DNA of 64,000 bases from Acomys russatus (GCF_903995435.1 NC_067157.1:42998679-43062678), one strand, 5' to 3'; positions 35,086 to 48,466 are shown, numbered from the stretch's first letter. The notes: generated by a model from the letters alone, not told the origin. Made by a program: numbers and translations.

Positions 35086-35489
35086 TATACTTTTATTTTG
35101 TGCCTTGAGAATTTCATACACATATATAATATATTTTTCATCTACTTCAGTCTGTGTCCTCCTCTTACTCATGCCCTTAACGATATTTTTAGTCAAAGAA
35201 TTACTGTAAGAAAAATGATTCCACTGGCCTTAGCTGATGTTTTTGCATCACACAGAATTCTTTCAGTGTTTGAGAAATATTTTTAGCATTTTGGTAAGTA
35301 AAGCAGATGTGGCAGTGTATCTCCATATGCAGCATAAAACACAAAAATCATGATTTGCTGCCCCAATAAAATCAGATATCATTAACAAACTTGGCTATTA
35401 AATTATAGTTTATACATATACTTACTGCCTCTTCAGAATGTTGGCATTTTCCAGTAAAGCAATTGAACATTTTCAGGCTGGTTTTTAAT

Positions 35490-35702
35490 TATTACTTTAA
35501 ATTATATGTAGTTATGTGTGTGCATATGTATGTATGTATATGTGCATGTGGTTATGTACATGTGAGTGCAAGTAACCTTGAAGGCCAAAATCTGGTGGAT
35601 CCCTGGAGCTGGAGTTTTAGATAGTTGTGAACCACCTGGCAGGGAACTGGGGGGCCAAAATCAGCACTGTTTAGTACTGAGGCAACTCTCCAATCCTATA
35701 AC
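35490..35702 (-). mobile_element. B3 SINE, antisense
   Basis: 'gttatgtgtgtgcatatgta', 'tggtggatccctggagctgg', 'agatagttgtgaaccacctg', 'gcagggaactggggggccaa' and 'gaggcaactctccaatccta' follow the antisense B3 order with clear divergence at the tRNA-like head. Confidence 0.8.
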
Positions 35703-37152
35703 CAATTCTTTAGATTATATTAAAGGAAATACTTAAGTATTTTTAAAGTGGGTTTAACCTATTCTTTGGAGGGTGAAGAAATGATCCACCTCAGCAGTTT
35801 TCATGTCACCCATGCACAGCCCAATATTCCTAGAACATTTTCTTATGCAGTTCATTTGCATTTTACAGTTTAGAAAGCCATGTGACTCGAGTCCTAGTTT
35901 CTTTACCCATGAAAAGATCAGGTTGTACTGAGTGGACATTAATGTCCCTTTCAAACATATAATTTTGCAGTTCTTTGTCTTTCCTTGAATAAAATCATTA
36001 GCCAGCATTTGGCTCTTAACTAAATGACAGCTATCTTTGGCATGATTAACATTTTTAATGGATGGTTCTTAGAGACTGACCAGATAAATAATCATGTTCC
36101 ATAGTAAACAAGTATCTCACGGTAGCTTTCTGAATAGATTTGTTGGTTGCCAAATTATGTCTGTTGGTTTATTTTCATTTTCAGCTGATTTCAGAAGGTG
36201 CATATGGTAAAAAGTCACCCCTCAAAATTCCACATTAATGTTTCTCGGCTTCCAGTCATTACCCATTTTTTGTTCTGATACCAAGCAGTCCCCACTGCAG
36301 CTGTTACCATGCGGCAGTCGAATGGCTGAACTTGGGGACACTGCTCCTCACTGAAACGTGTTGCCATATATTCTTGCCTCCATGTGATTGCTCTTCTCCT
36401 CCATGGGTTATTCAAGAAGAAAATTAGCTTCATTTCTTCACAGAGATGCTTTGCATAAACATCCAGTCATCATTTATCTACAAAACATATGAGGTTAAGT
36501 GGATTCAATTACAGTTATATGTGAGCATTCAGGGAGCTACTGTAAGGATGTCCTTGCTGTGGGATGGCTGAGAGGGGTTTATAGCATCAGAGCAGGGACC
36601 ACCATTCACTTGCAGCTGGGATTCCTTGGTGTAAGGATGTACTGTGTGCTTTTGTGGGTATAAATATGCACAGATGTCCCCATTCTCTGTGAGTGGTTCA
36701 GATGCCATTTTGAATTTGCTTGGAACCCTTCCCCCACTATTTGGTTAAGGGGCAGAATTATGTTACATACAAGCCAGCACCAATGCAATCCAAAGCTCAT
36801 TTCTCCATTTGGCCAACCTCTGGTGCTTCAGATTTCTGCTGGTGTTTGTATCACAGAAAGGGATTCTGCTCAAGTGTCACCGATATCTGTGGCCTTGTCT
36901 GTAGAGAAGTGGCATTTGAATGCACTTAGAGAAATTGCATCCACTTTAGAGAAACAAATCGTTTGAACTGGAAATGTGCTAGTCCTCAGAAGTCTGAAGA
37001 TACTGTATTTTCTTACATATTAATTTTGTCTCTATATTTACTTGGCATTTTTGATAAGCTAATATCAATGCATAACATCTCCCTTGCTCATCTCAATATC
37101 AATCCTATAAGACAGAGTACGTTTCTTTTGTTAATTATCATTAACCTTAAAA
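35703..37152. other. Unassigned stretch
   Basis: About 1.45 kb without a recognised repeat. The stretch 36210-36440 has an even composition and conserved-element look, but no specific motif. Confidence 0.35.
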
Positions 37153-37258
37153 AAAGAATTCCAAGAGGGAAGGAGGGGAGAACGGGAAGTTACAAGTGAG
37201 GGGATAAAAATTAAGATGTAATCTGAATAAATTATTTACATAAATAAATAAATAAAAA
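37153..37258 (+). mobile_element. L1 3' terminal fragment
   Basis: 'gagggaaggaggggagaac', 'gggaagttacaagtgagg', 'aattaagatgtaatctgaat' and 'ataaataaataaataaaaat' are the last 100 bases or so of a murid L1 3' end with its A-rich tail. Confidence 0.78.
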
Positions 37259-37944
37259 TCTAAACAAGGCAACATAGAGTACCAGTGAGGTTTTGATTCT
37301 GCTGAATGAAATTCGAGGTAAGTGATTGGTTTAGGCAGCATCTGGCTCTATAATTTGTTGTTTGGTTTGGGATAAATCATATGCACTGCTGCACACTGGA
37401 TCATGTGCACTTTGAGCAGCCTTGCAGGGTGACAGAATGGGGTAGCATGGCCATAATTTATAGTCACTTATATGAAGATGTTATATCAATTACCTAAGGA
37501 AAACTATCCCGCTGGATTTATGTCCTTAGTTATTAAAAAATGGCAGCTATCTTAAATTAGTTATAGAAAATAAAGGATTTAGAGGCAGAAACTAATCACC
37601 GTCAGGACCCACGCACAGGCTCTTGACTTGCAGTGCGTGGCAAAACATTTGTTTGGAAAAGGAAAATTGCTATTATAGTCACCTTAATAGAAAGAGACAA
37701 TCAAACAAATCTTAATTTAAAAGATTTCATGTGGCCATAAATCATAATGGCATTGAGATTTAGGGCACAGAAAGCAACTTCATAAAGAAAGGAGGGGTGC
37801 CAGGAAGAGGCAGCAGCCAAGGCCGGTGCCCTTCTGTCCACCTGGCCTGTTAGGTACTTTGCAAGAGGTGTTATATTTCAGCCCCAAACCAGGCTGCTCA
37901 TTTCATGGGAATGTACAACACGCTCCAAATCTGTTCCCTTTATG
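37259..37944. other. Unassigned stretch
   Basis: No repeat recognised. Confidence 0.35.
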
Positions 37945-38115
37945 GTCCCTTTCCATCCATTCTCCACCCAGAAAGCAGAAGAATGGGCTAAGACGATGAA
38001 TGAAGTCAGGACATTTCTCCTAATCAGAACCCATTAGTGCCATACAGTTGTATCAGGATAAAATCCAGCTCCGCCTATCTGCAGTGTCCTGTGCATCTCT
38101 GTGCTAGCCTTCCTC
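37945..38115 (+). mobile_element. L2 LINE fragment
   Basis: 'ccatccattctccacccaga', 'atcaggataaaatccagctc' and 'ctatctgcagtgtcctgtgc' match in order the L2 stretch that precedes its 3' end. Confidence 0.6.
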
Positions 38116-38826
38116 CGGTGTTTTCCTTCTTTGTCGGGGTACAAAGGTCGTAATGAAATTCCATCCTCATTTTGGCTCAATCCATTATTTCTAATACTTT
38201 TAGTTTTAGTTGAGCTGAATCCCAAAGCAAAAATCAAAACCAAAACAAACAATAATGAGACAGTCTTAAGAGAGGAATGAGGTAAGAGCTAAGCCAATGG
38301 AACTGCAAGCTCTAATTGTGTTATGAGATGCATATTGCTAATTATATTAGCAGACTGTTGTGTTCTGTTTACATATGGAAATATTTGTGAACACCTTGAC
38401 TGATATTTTGTAGTTAGCACCAATGTTTGCATGCCTGGGAGTGATCGATGCTCCATTATGGAGTGTTACTTGATAGTTGTGACATCCTCTTGGAAAAAGA
38501 AATGCATTATCAACATACGCTAAATTTTCCTCATTACTGTATCGCGTTACCATCTGCCTGCCTAGCTTTCTCAGCCTTCTTTAAATTGGCTTCAGACTGG
38601 CCAGTGTCACTGAGCATCCAACCCTTACAGATGGGGCCTGGTTTCAGGGCCAACTAAGCTGCAGCTGTGCCCAGTGCAGGCCTGGTCACATAGTTTTTGG
38701 CCAGGGACTTTTGTTTGGTTTTGACAATGGTCTGACCACATTAGCATATCAAAAAAGGTATTCTTATTGGTGAGATGACAGATTGATGATAAGTAAGTGA
38801 TAGGTGATAGGTAGGTAAATAGATGA
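38116..38826. other. Unassigned stretch
   Basis: No repeat recognised. Confidence 0.35.
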
Positions 38827-38827
38827 T

Positions 38828-38865
<38 letters not shown>

Positions 38866-38877
38866 CAGATAGATAGA
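38827..38877 (+). repeat. (GATA)n microsatellite
   Basis: About 12 GATA units with one GACA variant. Confidence 0.97.
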
Positions 38878-40209
38878 ATTTTTAACCAAAAGTACAAACA
38901 GCCAACTCTCATCAAAAGCAACTTTTCCTCTCAGTCAGTTTTCAAGTAGGGAGTGATGGGAGGATTGTGGAGAGTCAATGAGGGGAAGTCAGCATTTGGC
39001 AGTGTAGTTTCCAAATGGATTCATCAGTGTATTCTACATGGAGTATTTCCAAGGACTCGGCACCATCTTTCTTTAGGATCAAAGCACACAAATGGAGCTT
39101 AGAAAGAAAACAAATTCAAATGCAATTTATTTTTTTCAACGTTGCATTATGCAGAACACGTGGGTTTTTTGAAGCATCATTCTTCCTGAATGGAGTATAA
39201 CTTCATGAAAATTCCATTTCTGTACTCTTCCCTATGAATAAATTGTGTAAATTATAGCTCAAAATTGGAGAAAAATCAACAGGGCTATATCTAACCTTTC
39301 TGCATGGCTCAATTACAAATGATACATTTGCTTTTCAGCTGAACACACAGAATTAGAAAAAGGAACCTATTTGTAGCTACATAGACTAAAAGATCATTTT
39401 TCATATCATAAGCCTGAAAGTAATGGCCAGGATATAGCTTAGCTTTCTTTGTAAACAATGAAACTATTGATAAAAATGGTACCTTATTTAAATAATGGGT
39501 CCCCTACTTCTATCTACTCAGTCATAAGAGGCAGTCAAGGTATATGTTCGAATTCCTTTTAGCAGTATCTTTTTATGAGACATATTATGTTCACTAAAAC
39601 TACCACACAAGTTCAAAAGCTTATTGGACTTAGTCATTTTTATTGTATTGAAAAATGACATGCTATTTAGCAATGTAATAACATTTTAAAAACATAACAT
39701 TAAAGAAATTAATAGCATATATTAGCCAACTTGAGCCAGTGTCAATATTAATTACCTTGCGGTCATTTTAAGAACTATGTAAGTCCCTTCCCAAGGTTCC
39801 TTCCAATGCCTCCTATGGAATTTCCAGTGGGCCACAGAGCAGTGTTTGCCTTTATAAATCTGGACACACTGATGGCACTGAATCTAAGGTCCCGGAAACA
39901 TAGGTAAAAAGAAGCAAGCATCTCCATGTCTAGAGTACTCTGCAATTACTGTGCTTTGCCAAAATGTCTATCCATTTCCTTGACTGCCTACTCTGATGTA
40001 CATGCTTCATATAGACTTTAACTGACCTTTACTTCAGCAGCATTTGTTAGGAAAATGTAAAAATATATGTAACTTTGTTTAGAGGAGGAAGGTAATGGTT
40101 TGTCAAATAAATTGACTTTGAGTCCAAATTTTAAATATAATAATATCTTCCTGTCTACATGAGAAAGTAATGATTCATTTTAAACTGCTTTAACACTTTA
40201 TTCTATTCA
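38878..40209. other. Unassigned AT-rich stretch
   Basis: Around 1.3 kb without a recognised repeat or coding signal. Confidence 0.4.
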
Positions 40210-41260
40210 TAAATAATTTCTTTTTTTGTTCTCTTTTTAAATTTAATTTTCATTGTATATATTCATTGTACACGGTACTATGTTACCTAAGGACTGTTTT
40301 TTACATAATAGATATTATGCATTGAACATATTTTCTCCATAGTCCCATCCACTGTGGGACTAGTCTCACTTCCAAGTTCCCATTAGTCCCCTTTCACATC
40401 TATTTCCATGTCATATATACATATATGATCTTTATATAATTATGTAAAATATAGAAACCACATTGTAGAGAAAGCATATGATATTTGTCTTTTTAAGACT
40501 GGCCTAATTTTCTTAATATGACCATCTCCAGTTGTATCCATTTTCTTGCAAATAACGACTTTGTTCTTCTTTACGGCTGAGAAATTTCATGTGTATATAG
40601 GCCACATTTCTTTACCCATTGACAATGCGGTTGGACACTTATGTTGGCTCCATAACTTAGACATGTGAGTAATGTTATAATACACGCCAATGTGCAAGTG
40701 CCTCTCTTATGTGTTGGCTTAGAGTCCTTCAGATGAACACTCAGGAGTGACAGAGCTGGGTCATAAGGTTCTAGCTTCAGTTTTTTTCGAGGTAACTTCA
40801 TAATAACTGGACTTGTTTTCCTTATAGCCGTGTATAAGGCCTTCATTTTGCCCACATCCTCGACAGTGTTTGTTGTGATTCATTTTCGTGATAATTGCCA
40901 TTCTAATTGGGATGCGATAGAGTCCTAATGCAATTTTAATTTATACTTTTGATGATAAATAAGCTTGAGGATTTTTCATGTGTTTGTCAGCTATTTTTGT
41001 TTTAGTTTTTGCAAATTGTCTGTCCACTTTACTAGCCCGCTTATTGATTGGGCTGTTGGGTAGCCTACTGCTTAGTTTTTTGAGTTCTTCATACAGCTAA
41101 TAAAGATTTTTCCTATCGCTTTGCAAACTTCATTTTCACTCAATTATCTATAGCCTTTGCTGTGCAGAAACTTTTTAATTTCACAGGGTCCATTTTGTCA
41201 ATTGTCCTGAGTGACTTAAGACTTATTCAGAAAGTAATTTCTTAATAATATCTGAATAAA
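40210..41260 (-). pseudogene. L1 remnant: ORF2 C-terminus and 3' UTR
   Basis: Read on the minus strand this is an old L1 retrotransposon fossil. L1 ORF2 encodes the endonuclease/reverse transcriptase that drives retrotransposition; only its C-terminal end survives here. The minus frame 40571-40855 (94 codons) contains a PYDPALSLL-type segment, a cysteine-bearing middle and WVKKCGLYTHEI near the end, in the same order as the L1 ORF2 C-terminus. DNA hallmarks outside that frame (for example 'tttgctgtgcagaaactttt' at about 41157 and 'tctccagttgtatccatttt' at about 40526) also fit. Stop codons and frameshifts on both sides make it dead. The reverse transcriptase domain is not included. Confidence 0.82.
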
Positions 41261-42049
41261 AATCTTTGGATCTTTTCTTTTGTACATTTGTAAGAGGAAT
41301 ACATTTTTAAATTACTTTTATTGAAAATTTTTAGTTATCTTGGCCCTTCATGTATCTATTCCCCTACAAACTCTTGAGCAAATACAAATATCACCTAACT
41401 TATGACATTCATCATATGAACGACCCATAAACGTAATGTCCACTGACTCAATTTACATCAAAAAGGCATTTGATCATCCTTATCTCCTAAACATGGGAAC
41501 TTGCCTGGCCTCCGTGAAATCTTCTCAGAATGCTGACTTTCACCGACAGTTGAATGAACTATAAATTATTAAGGTGCTCCCATATTTTACCTAATTTTGA
41601 ACAAAAATAGTCTCTGAGAAAACAGTTCACTGTAGAGTGACAATTGCTCCCTTTCGTAAGCACGTGGCTAGTGGAGACTCATGGCTTGCAGCTACTGCCT
41701 AGCATCCAGAAAGCTAGAGAGAATTGGATCACGAATCACCAGCCTAAGAAAGGATCAAAATTTAAAGTAAGGTTTCTACAGAATGCCAATCACTTTTGAA
41801 CTATCAGAGTTGAAAGAAGCATATATTAATGCATCCTAAGAACTACTGGCATATGTCCTGAAAGCCACTTAGTATCAAATGTTGACTATTTTATTAGCTT
41901 AGTAAAACTCTGTAAACTTGTTAGAAATGATGGAAAAAAACTTGTCATTATGGTGTTTCATTGAGAAATCCACAATAAGGATTGTTTTAGGGCAAAATGT
42001 CATAAATGTAAATTAAGGAAATCTTACTGTAAAAAGCAAGATAAGCTGG
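41261..42049. other. Unassigned AT-rich stretch
   Basis: May hold further decayed L1 sequence at its left edge; nothing else recognised. Confidence 0.3.
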
Positions 42050-42182
42050 CATGCAGTGACACATGTCTATAATTCCAGCACTCAGAGAGGCAAAGGCCAG
42101 TGGATCTCTGTGAGCTCCAGGCCAGCATGGTCTACAGAGTTCCGGGACAGCCAAGGCTACACAGAGAAAAGAAAAGAAAGAA
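42050..42182 (+). mobile_element. B1 SINE
   Basis: Sense B1: 'gctggcatgcagtgacac', 'tataattccagcactcagag', 'tggatctctgtgagctccag', 'cagcatggtctacagagttc' and 'aaggctacacagagaaaag'. Full length with an A-rich AAAG tail. Confidence 0.95.
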
Positions 42183-42714
42183 AACAAGTTATAGTCTTTG
42201 GCTAGATAAATTGTTATTGTCTCATTTTACAATAGTGTATAAAAAACATTCTAGAAACTGCCTATTGTTAAACATAATGTAATTACTTTGTAATAAAAGT
42301 GTTTTCCCTAAAGACTTATCATTACAAATGTGTTAGATTCTGTATATTTGCATCACATTAAACACAGTTTAAATGTCCTCTTATGTGGGGTGTTTAGTAG
42401 TAAGACAGCTACCTTTTACAGTTTTGGACTGGGCTAGGATTGCTTACAGGCTTTGTATGAGATAAACCAACACTCTGCTGCCAGAATACACCAAAGTTCC
42501 TCATGTTTTAGATACGTCTATGGGAAATTCCATATACAGAATGAATTTAGCATTCTGGAATATACTATATCTGCTCATTTCACCTGCTGGCCTTAATGTT
42601 TGATCCTTGAAGACCTTTCTTTGGGCTTTCATGGTAGTAGTCAGGTGTTAGCCTGCTAAAAGCTCACAGATTCTATGATAACATAAACCACTCAATTCCC
42701 TTCTTGCTCACTCA
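42183..42714. other. Unassigned AT-rich stretch
   Basis: No recognised element. Confidence 0.35.
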
Positions 42715-42932
42715 TCCTAGTTTATGTGTACAAATGTTATGCCTGCATGCAAGTCTGTGCATCACATATGTGCCTCATACCAGTGAAGGGTGGAAGAGAA
42801 CACTAGATTCCCTAGAACTGTGTTACAGATGTCTGTGAATTACTGTGTGGGTGCTGAGAACTGATCGGAGGTCCTCTGTGAGAGCAACGAATGCTCTTAA
42901 CCACTGGGCCCTCTCTTCAGTGCCCTAATTTG
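42715..42932 (-). mobile_element. B3 SINE, antisense
   Basis: 'tgttatgcctgcatgcaagt', 'ctgtgcatcacatatgtgcc', 'gaattactgtgtgggtgctg', 'gatcggaggtcctctgtgag' and 'atgctcttaaccactgggcc' in antisense B3 order. Confidence 0.88.
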
Positions 42933-45119
42933 CTCTTTGAATAAGATCAAGTGAATAATGGGTTAAGCCAATTCTTGTATAAATTTGTGCTACAGTGTTT
43001 TGCTGAATACATATTTAAAGTCATTGCTAAAAATAGTAGAGCACACTAAAAAAAACATAAATCTAGAACTCTTAATAGTAGAGGACACTGATAGGTAGAA
43101 GAGGCTTGCCAACTTAACATGTGAAAACATGTAGCTTGAGGAAGAGGAAGTGTCTTGCCCAGGACAGGAACAGGATTAGCTGCAGAATAGGACTCCTGTT
43201 ACTGGCCTGTCACTGCCCACCTGTAAAATATGGACATTTTAGAGACTATTATGACTATAGTAAAATGAAAACTGTTTCCTATGTATACAAAATACGACCA
43301 CAAACTGAGAAATCTGTAAATTACTTTGGCAAATAATAGTATTTGTTGGTAAGATTAATAATTGTTGAGTTATATCAGCAGAAGTGATCATGGCTACATT
43401 TTTTTTTTTGGTTTATTTTTCAACTGTAGAACAAAAGAAAAATATATGTTACTTTTATTTGTTGTCATATAGTTTTTTAATAATACTAATAAAATATTTT
43501 ATTAGAATATAATTTGCCGTAGTAACTAAAATATTGGCATCTCTTTAGATTTTTGCTTGAAATAAGTAGCTTACTTGTCTCCTCTTAGATCTGACTTGCA
43601 TACACACAACAATGGGTATGATACATGTAATTTGTCTTTAGGAGATGTTCATTTACCTATTTTTATCTCAAAGAAAATCCTTCTATGTGAAGATGTGATG
43701 CTAAGATCCAGTGCCAACTAAGAGCATATTTCATAGCTTGGTTATATTGAGTGGTAGATGTGCATGAAGCTGAATAAATTTTACTATACTTGTGCAAAGT
43801 TCCATCCCCATGCATGTATTAGCTGAGCTCTCCAGTGAGACGTCATGCCAGTGTAATAAAACAAAGACCTGCACATGACAAGCTAGAAATCATCGATGGA
43901 TCTAACCTTCATCATAGCACAGCTAGTATCATACCCATCTTACTTTAAAGATTATTTCTCAATACTTGTAACCAATAAATATGGAAGCTGTGTCTTCCAG
44001 AATACTTGATCATTCTACAATTTAGATGTACATAATTATTTACGCCAAATGTTACTTATTGAAAAATTTTCTGGACCCAGCAATAACAATTAACATTCAG
44101 TATAATGTTTTGCTATTCTCTCATGCCCTAATGCATTTGGACTTATTACCAAATCATTACTACAAGGCTAGAAGTTTCAATAATTTATAGAAGTCACTAT
44201 GCCAGGATGAGTAGTTACTCTGCCAGAAATGGCTTGAACATTCCACAGACATGCCATATTCTTCAGTCTTCTCATTTGAGCTTCTCTTATGCCCATTTTC
44301 CTTATATACAAAAAATATAGCAATATTTTGAGCAAAATTTCAAGAGACCCTATTTCATCCTATGATGGAATACCCTGTGCCTATTTTAAATGGCTCCATT
44401 TAGTAATGTAACCACGTCCAGCCCTTTGTTTGCTGTATGCCTCTGATGTTGAGATTGGCCTGTTGCCTTCACTTTGAATGCATAGTGGCTTCGTATCATC
44501 ATTCTAATTGCTGGCACAGACTTTGCATAGAATAGCAGCAGTCTGGTTTACAATAACTCTTTGGAGAATAGAGACCACACACGGCAATATCCCTTGCCTA
44601 ATGTTTTCTCTTCTGCACTAAGTCTACAGCGTATATTTTTATCTAAATGTTCCACTAAATGTTATATATAGAATGTGATATTTAAGAATACACTTTAAAA
44701 ATCTCACTGAATTTTACAATAAAGCTATCACTCTGTGCCTTTGAAACATGTCTTGCTTTTATGTTTTGAAAATCTAGACTCTCCTTTGTTGATTCCGCAT
44801 AATAAATGAAACACAGTCTTCAATTTAGTGAATGAAGAATTTCATCTCACGTAAATGACAGATTTGCGTTTAAAAAATTACTCTTAATTCATCATGATTC
44901 CTCAACTGATAAAGGCATATTTAGGAATAAGACATGCATGGTACAAGGCTTGTACCTCAGATGACAATGTTCTCACACATAAAAATTTCCTGTCTAAAAT
45001 CCAATGCAAGTGTTCTAAGAGATCCAAAGTGATATTAATTCAGAGGTTAAAAAACAAAATGGAGAAAGAGGAAGACAGTAGTGGACATCTCTTAACACAC
45101 TGCTGAAGCAAGAAAGCAG
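42933..45119. other. Long unassigned AT-rich stretch
   Basis: About 2.2 kb without a confident repeat. 43430-43560 is very AT-rich with a T run at 43400. No exon-like signal. Confidence 0.4.
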
Positions 45120-46250
45120 ATGGCAATTGACAAAATTTCAAGCAGAATTAACTTATAGAACCTTAAGAGGGTAGGATGACCAAGAAGGCACTCAGCCTAC
45201 TCCATGGACCACACCTAAGGACGCCAGAAACTAAGACACTCTTAGAGGCTCAGATGAGGCATGGGACTGCTATGAGGCTGATGGAAAGTTCTTTTCATAG
45301 TTCTCCCTAGTCCACACCCCTTGGAGGATGCGCTGACTCTCTTCACTGAAGAAACTCAGGGATACGCGATGAAGGCTGCAGTGAGCCCTAAGCACAATAA
45401 AGCCAGCATTTATAGACATTAAGAAAAATATCAAGAGTCATCTAACATTTTAGGAAAACCTCAAAGTGAGAAATATGTAGACATCTAGACAAAGCATAAT
45501 TGTAGAAAGAATTAAAAGGCCAAGGGAGAAAAGTCTCTAATACTGAGAGATAAACGAGAAATATGGCATGGGGCTCTCTGAAAAGAAGAGCCCACGAGTG
45601 TGCTTGACAATTAAAAACATGTGAGGACAGTAGAGTAAAAATAGTTGGAACGTAAATTAATAAACACAATATTCTAAAAGACAGAAATAGAAAATAGAGT
45701 TATAGAAGCAATCTAACATGTAATTTTTTACATTTGCATGCTAAGAAAGTCCTGACAAGAAGAAACAATAAAACAAACACATTGTCTTTAGCTTCTAAAG
45801 CTTAAAAAAAAAAAAATCCGCCCATTCACATCCAAAGAGAAGAATATAAGAATGACTTTGAACTTTTTATGAAAATTAATGAACAATAATAAAGCTTAAA
45901 AATCTAGATAAAATGTGTTTTTCAGCTAAGAATTTTAAGCCCAGATAAGTTATCAGTCATGTAAAGTGAAGAATTTTTAAACTCCCAGAAGATACCACCT
46001 AAGTACTTAGAGAGAGTTACAGAAGTATTATGCTAGCAAACAAAACAAAACAAAAACAGTATTAACCAAGAAAGATAAGCATATGCTATTTGTGAAACAG
46101 CAATTCTGACAAAAGAATGAGAAAGCCAGTCTATACAGCCTGTATAGAGCTGTAAATGCATGTACAAGCAAGCACGTGGAGGACTGCAGTAGAGAGACCT
46201 TCAAGAACCAAGAAGAACCGATAGAGTACTTGTACAAGAAATTTCAAAAT
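45120..46250 (+). mobile_element. Possible ancient L1/HAL1 remnant
   Basis: A-rich plus-strand composition and phrases such as 'gtgagccctaagcacaataa' and 'gaattttaagcccagataag' resemble old L1M/HAL1 LINE sequence. No intact frame survives. This is a weak call. Confidence 0.3.
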
Positions 46251-46684
46251 TCATAAATACAGATGCATTGACATGTTGGGAGGAAATGGAATTCATCAAA
46301 ACTAATCTTTTGAGAAAACGATAGTTTCATTATGTCCAGACAAAATTTAATTTCTATAAGAAAGGAATGATGATCCTAAGCTAGTGTTTGGCTCAGAACT
46401 GAGTATCATTCCATGGTTATAATGATATAATGGTGACTATGAATGTGAATTAAAATGATATATCTACATATGAACGCACCAGGGAAAAGGAAGTGTACAT
46501 GTTAGCTAGATTCACTGCTATGGCAGAAAGTCTATAAGCAGTGCCCTTCTCAGCAAAATGCACTGTGCAGAATATTTCTTTAAAACTCTACTTTGGGACC
46601 AACACCTGTGGTGGATGAAGTAGCTGCCCTGGGACACTAGTACCTTTCCCACTGCAACTGAAATAGATAACGTGTTGGTACTTC

Positions 46685-46965
46685 TTGTGGTTTGATTGCA
46701 AGACGATCAGCCCTAGGCTCATGTGTTTGAACAGTTGGTTTCCAGCTAGTGGGTCGGCTTTTGTATTGGGTGGGACATTTGGAAAGTGGAGCCACACTGT
46801 AGAGAGTGTAACACTAGGGAAAGGCTTTGAAGGCTTACAGCCTGTCCCCACTTCCTATTTTCTCTCTGCTTCTAGCTTGCTGGTACAATCTAGCAGGCTA
46901 ACCTCGTGCTTTCTGTTACCTGCCTTTCCCTCTGGATCTGGGCATCTTCAAGAAAGTCACGATGG
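46685..46965 (+). mobile_element. MaLR LTR, 5' portion
   Basis: 'ggctcatgtgtttgaaca', 'tgggacatttggaaagtgga', 'gggaaaggctttgaaggctt', 'acagcctgtccccacttcct' and 'ctctctgcttctagcttgct' follow the sense order of an ORR/MT-type LTR. The 3' end with its polyadenylation signal is missing. Confidence 0.65.
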
Positions 46966-46984
46966 CCCAAATGTCTTCTTTCCT

Positions 46985-47262
46985 TCCAAACCCATGTACC
47001 GAAGACCTTAATCCATAATGTGTGATGAAGTCTTTAAGGGATTTGGGGTTATGTGAGGTCACAAGGATGGGACTTCCATGACATAATCAAATGCCCTTCA
47101 AATGAGAGCTTGCAGTCTCCAACGTGCGCCGATAGACATCTGCCTGCCAGGAAGAGAGTTGCCACCAGGAACTGAATACACTGGCAGCGTGGTCAGAGTC
47201 CGGTGTTTGGGCTCCCCAGCCTATGAGATTTTGTTGTAGCGCTCAATCCAGGTCAGGAGGAA
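46985..47262 (+). mobile_element. MLT1-like MaLR LTR fragment
   Basis: 'gaagaccttaatccataatg', 'aagggatttggggttatgtg', 'aggtcacaaggatgggac', 'gccaccaggaactgaataca' and 'ggctccccagcctatgagat' resemble an older sense-oriented MaLR LTR. Confidence 0.5.
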
Positions 47263-47864
47263 GCATGGCCTTCAGCAAGGCAGTTCTTCATGACTGAAGG
47301 ATGTTCTGGGACTCAGCAGGTCCCTAATACCCACCAGCACAGAAGCAGTCAGAAGGTGCAGATCCTGGGTGGCACATATAGCATTTCCTACCTAAAGCTG
47401 GTAAATAAGGAAGACAAGCATGAGCATTATAAGCCCTGAAGGGCTTGTCCCCAGGTAGCTTCGTATTGGGGACTTAGGTCTTCAATTCATGGGTTTGGGA
47501 GGAAAGAAAACATTTACTCCATAGTGACTCCCATGAAGACACCCACATCTAGAACTTTGGAGGTGTTTACTATTTGGCATAGATTATGGCTAAAACATTT
47601 TTAACTGTCAAAGTCCAAGAACAGTGGATGCATGGAGAAGAAAAAGGCCTTTTTTCTTTTGGTTATGAGTCCTTTAACATACTGGCTTCAGTCACCTATA
47701 CATATAGCATTGGTAAGATTAATCATTAATTATAAGGGTTCATTAGAGATAAAACAGACCAGTTGTGCACACAGGTGTTAAGTGTAGTACCATTTTTACT
47801 TATGGTGTATGATAATTAAATCGACCAGTACCTTTTTAACATGAACAGCTGTTAAAAACTGAGC
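47263..47864. other. Unassigned stretch
   Basis: No recognised element. Confidence 0.35.
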
Positions 47865-48175
47865 AGCGAGAGCCCGTGGAGGTGGCTCAGTCAGTATGGT
47901 GTTTGCCATGCAAGCTTGAGGATCTAATGCCCAGAATGTAAAAATCTGGGGTTTGACCATGAGCATCCATAATCCTAGTGCTGCAGAGGCAAGGACAAGA
48001 GGATCTTGGGCCTTTGTGGTCAGCCTGTCTGGCAAAATGGTTGAGTTCTAGGATCATTGAGAGGAATATGACTTAAAAAGAAAGTAGAAAGTGAGTCATG
48101 AAGGCAGCCAGTGTAGATCTTAGTTTCCACAGGCACATGCATGTATATTCATACCTACATGTTGATAGAAACTGG
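47865..48175 (+). mobile_element. B4-type SINE
   Basis: The tRNA/ID-like head 'gaggtggctcagtcagtatg' and 'tttgccatgcaagcttgagg' is fused to a B1-like body 'gcatccataatcctagtgct' and 'gcagaggcaaggacaagagg', with a late 'cacaggcacatgcatgtat' before the CA array. This ID-B1 fusion layout is that of rodent B4. Confidence 0.82.
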
Positions 48176-48194
48176 CACACACACACATACACAC

Positions 48195-48261
<67 letters not shown>
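48176..48261 (+). repeat. (CA)n(GA)n compound microsatellite
   Basis: A short CA array forms the tail of the B4 SINE and switches to about 35 GA units. The LS-repeat frames on the minus strand come from this. Confidence 0.97.
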
Positions 48262-48267
<6 letters not shown>

Positions 48268-48319
48268 CTGTGCCAAACTTTGTGCTAAATGACTCCCAGA
48301 CATAATTTGGTTTCTCATC

Positions 48320-48466
48320 CAGTGAGGTGGGCAGCACTACCCTCGCTGGTGTTTAAGCAAGTTACACTGATTGCTCAAGGACAAAGAACCCAATGTGTTG
48401 CAGAGTTGCTGATTGATTTTAGGTCTGAAGCCAGAGCTTGGCTTTTTAACCACTGTGACTTGAAAA
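48320..48466 (-). mobile_element. MIR SINE, antisense
   Basis: 'agtgaggtgggcagcacta', 'ttgctcaaggacaaagaacc', 'aggtctgaagccagagcttg' and 'gctttttaaccactgtg' match antisense MIR in order. Confidence 0.72.

Noticed and set aside
43121..43336. Possible MIR-like pieces
   Set aside because: Fragments such as gtcttgcccaggacagg and cacctgtaaaatatgg resemble MIR on opposite strands, which cannot be one element; too weak.
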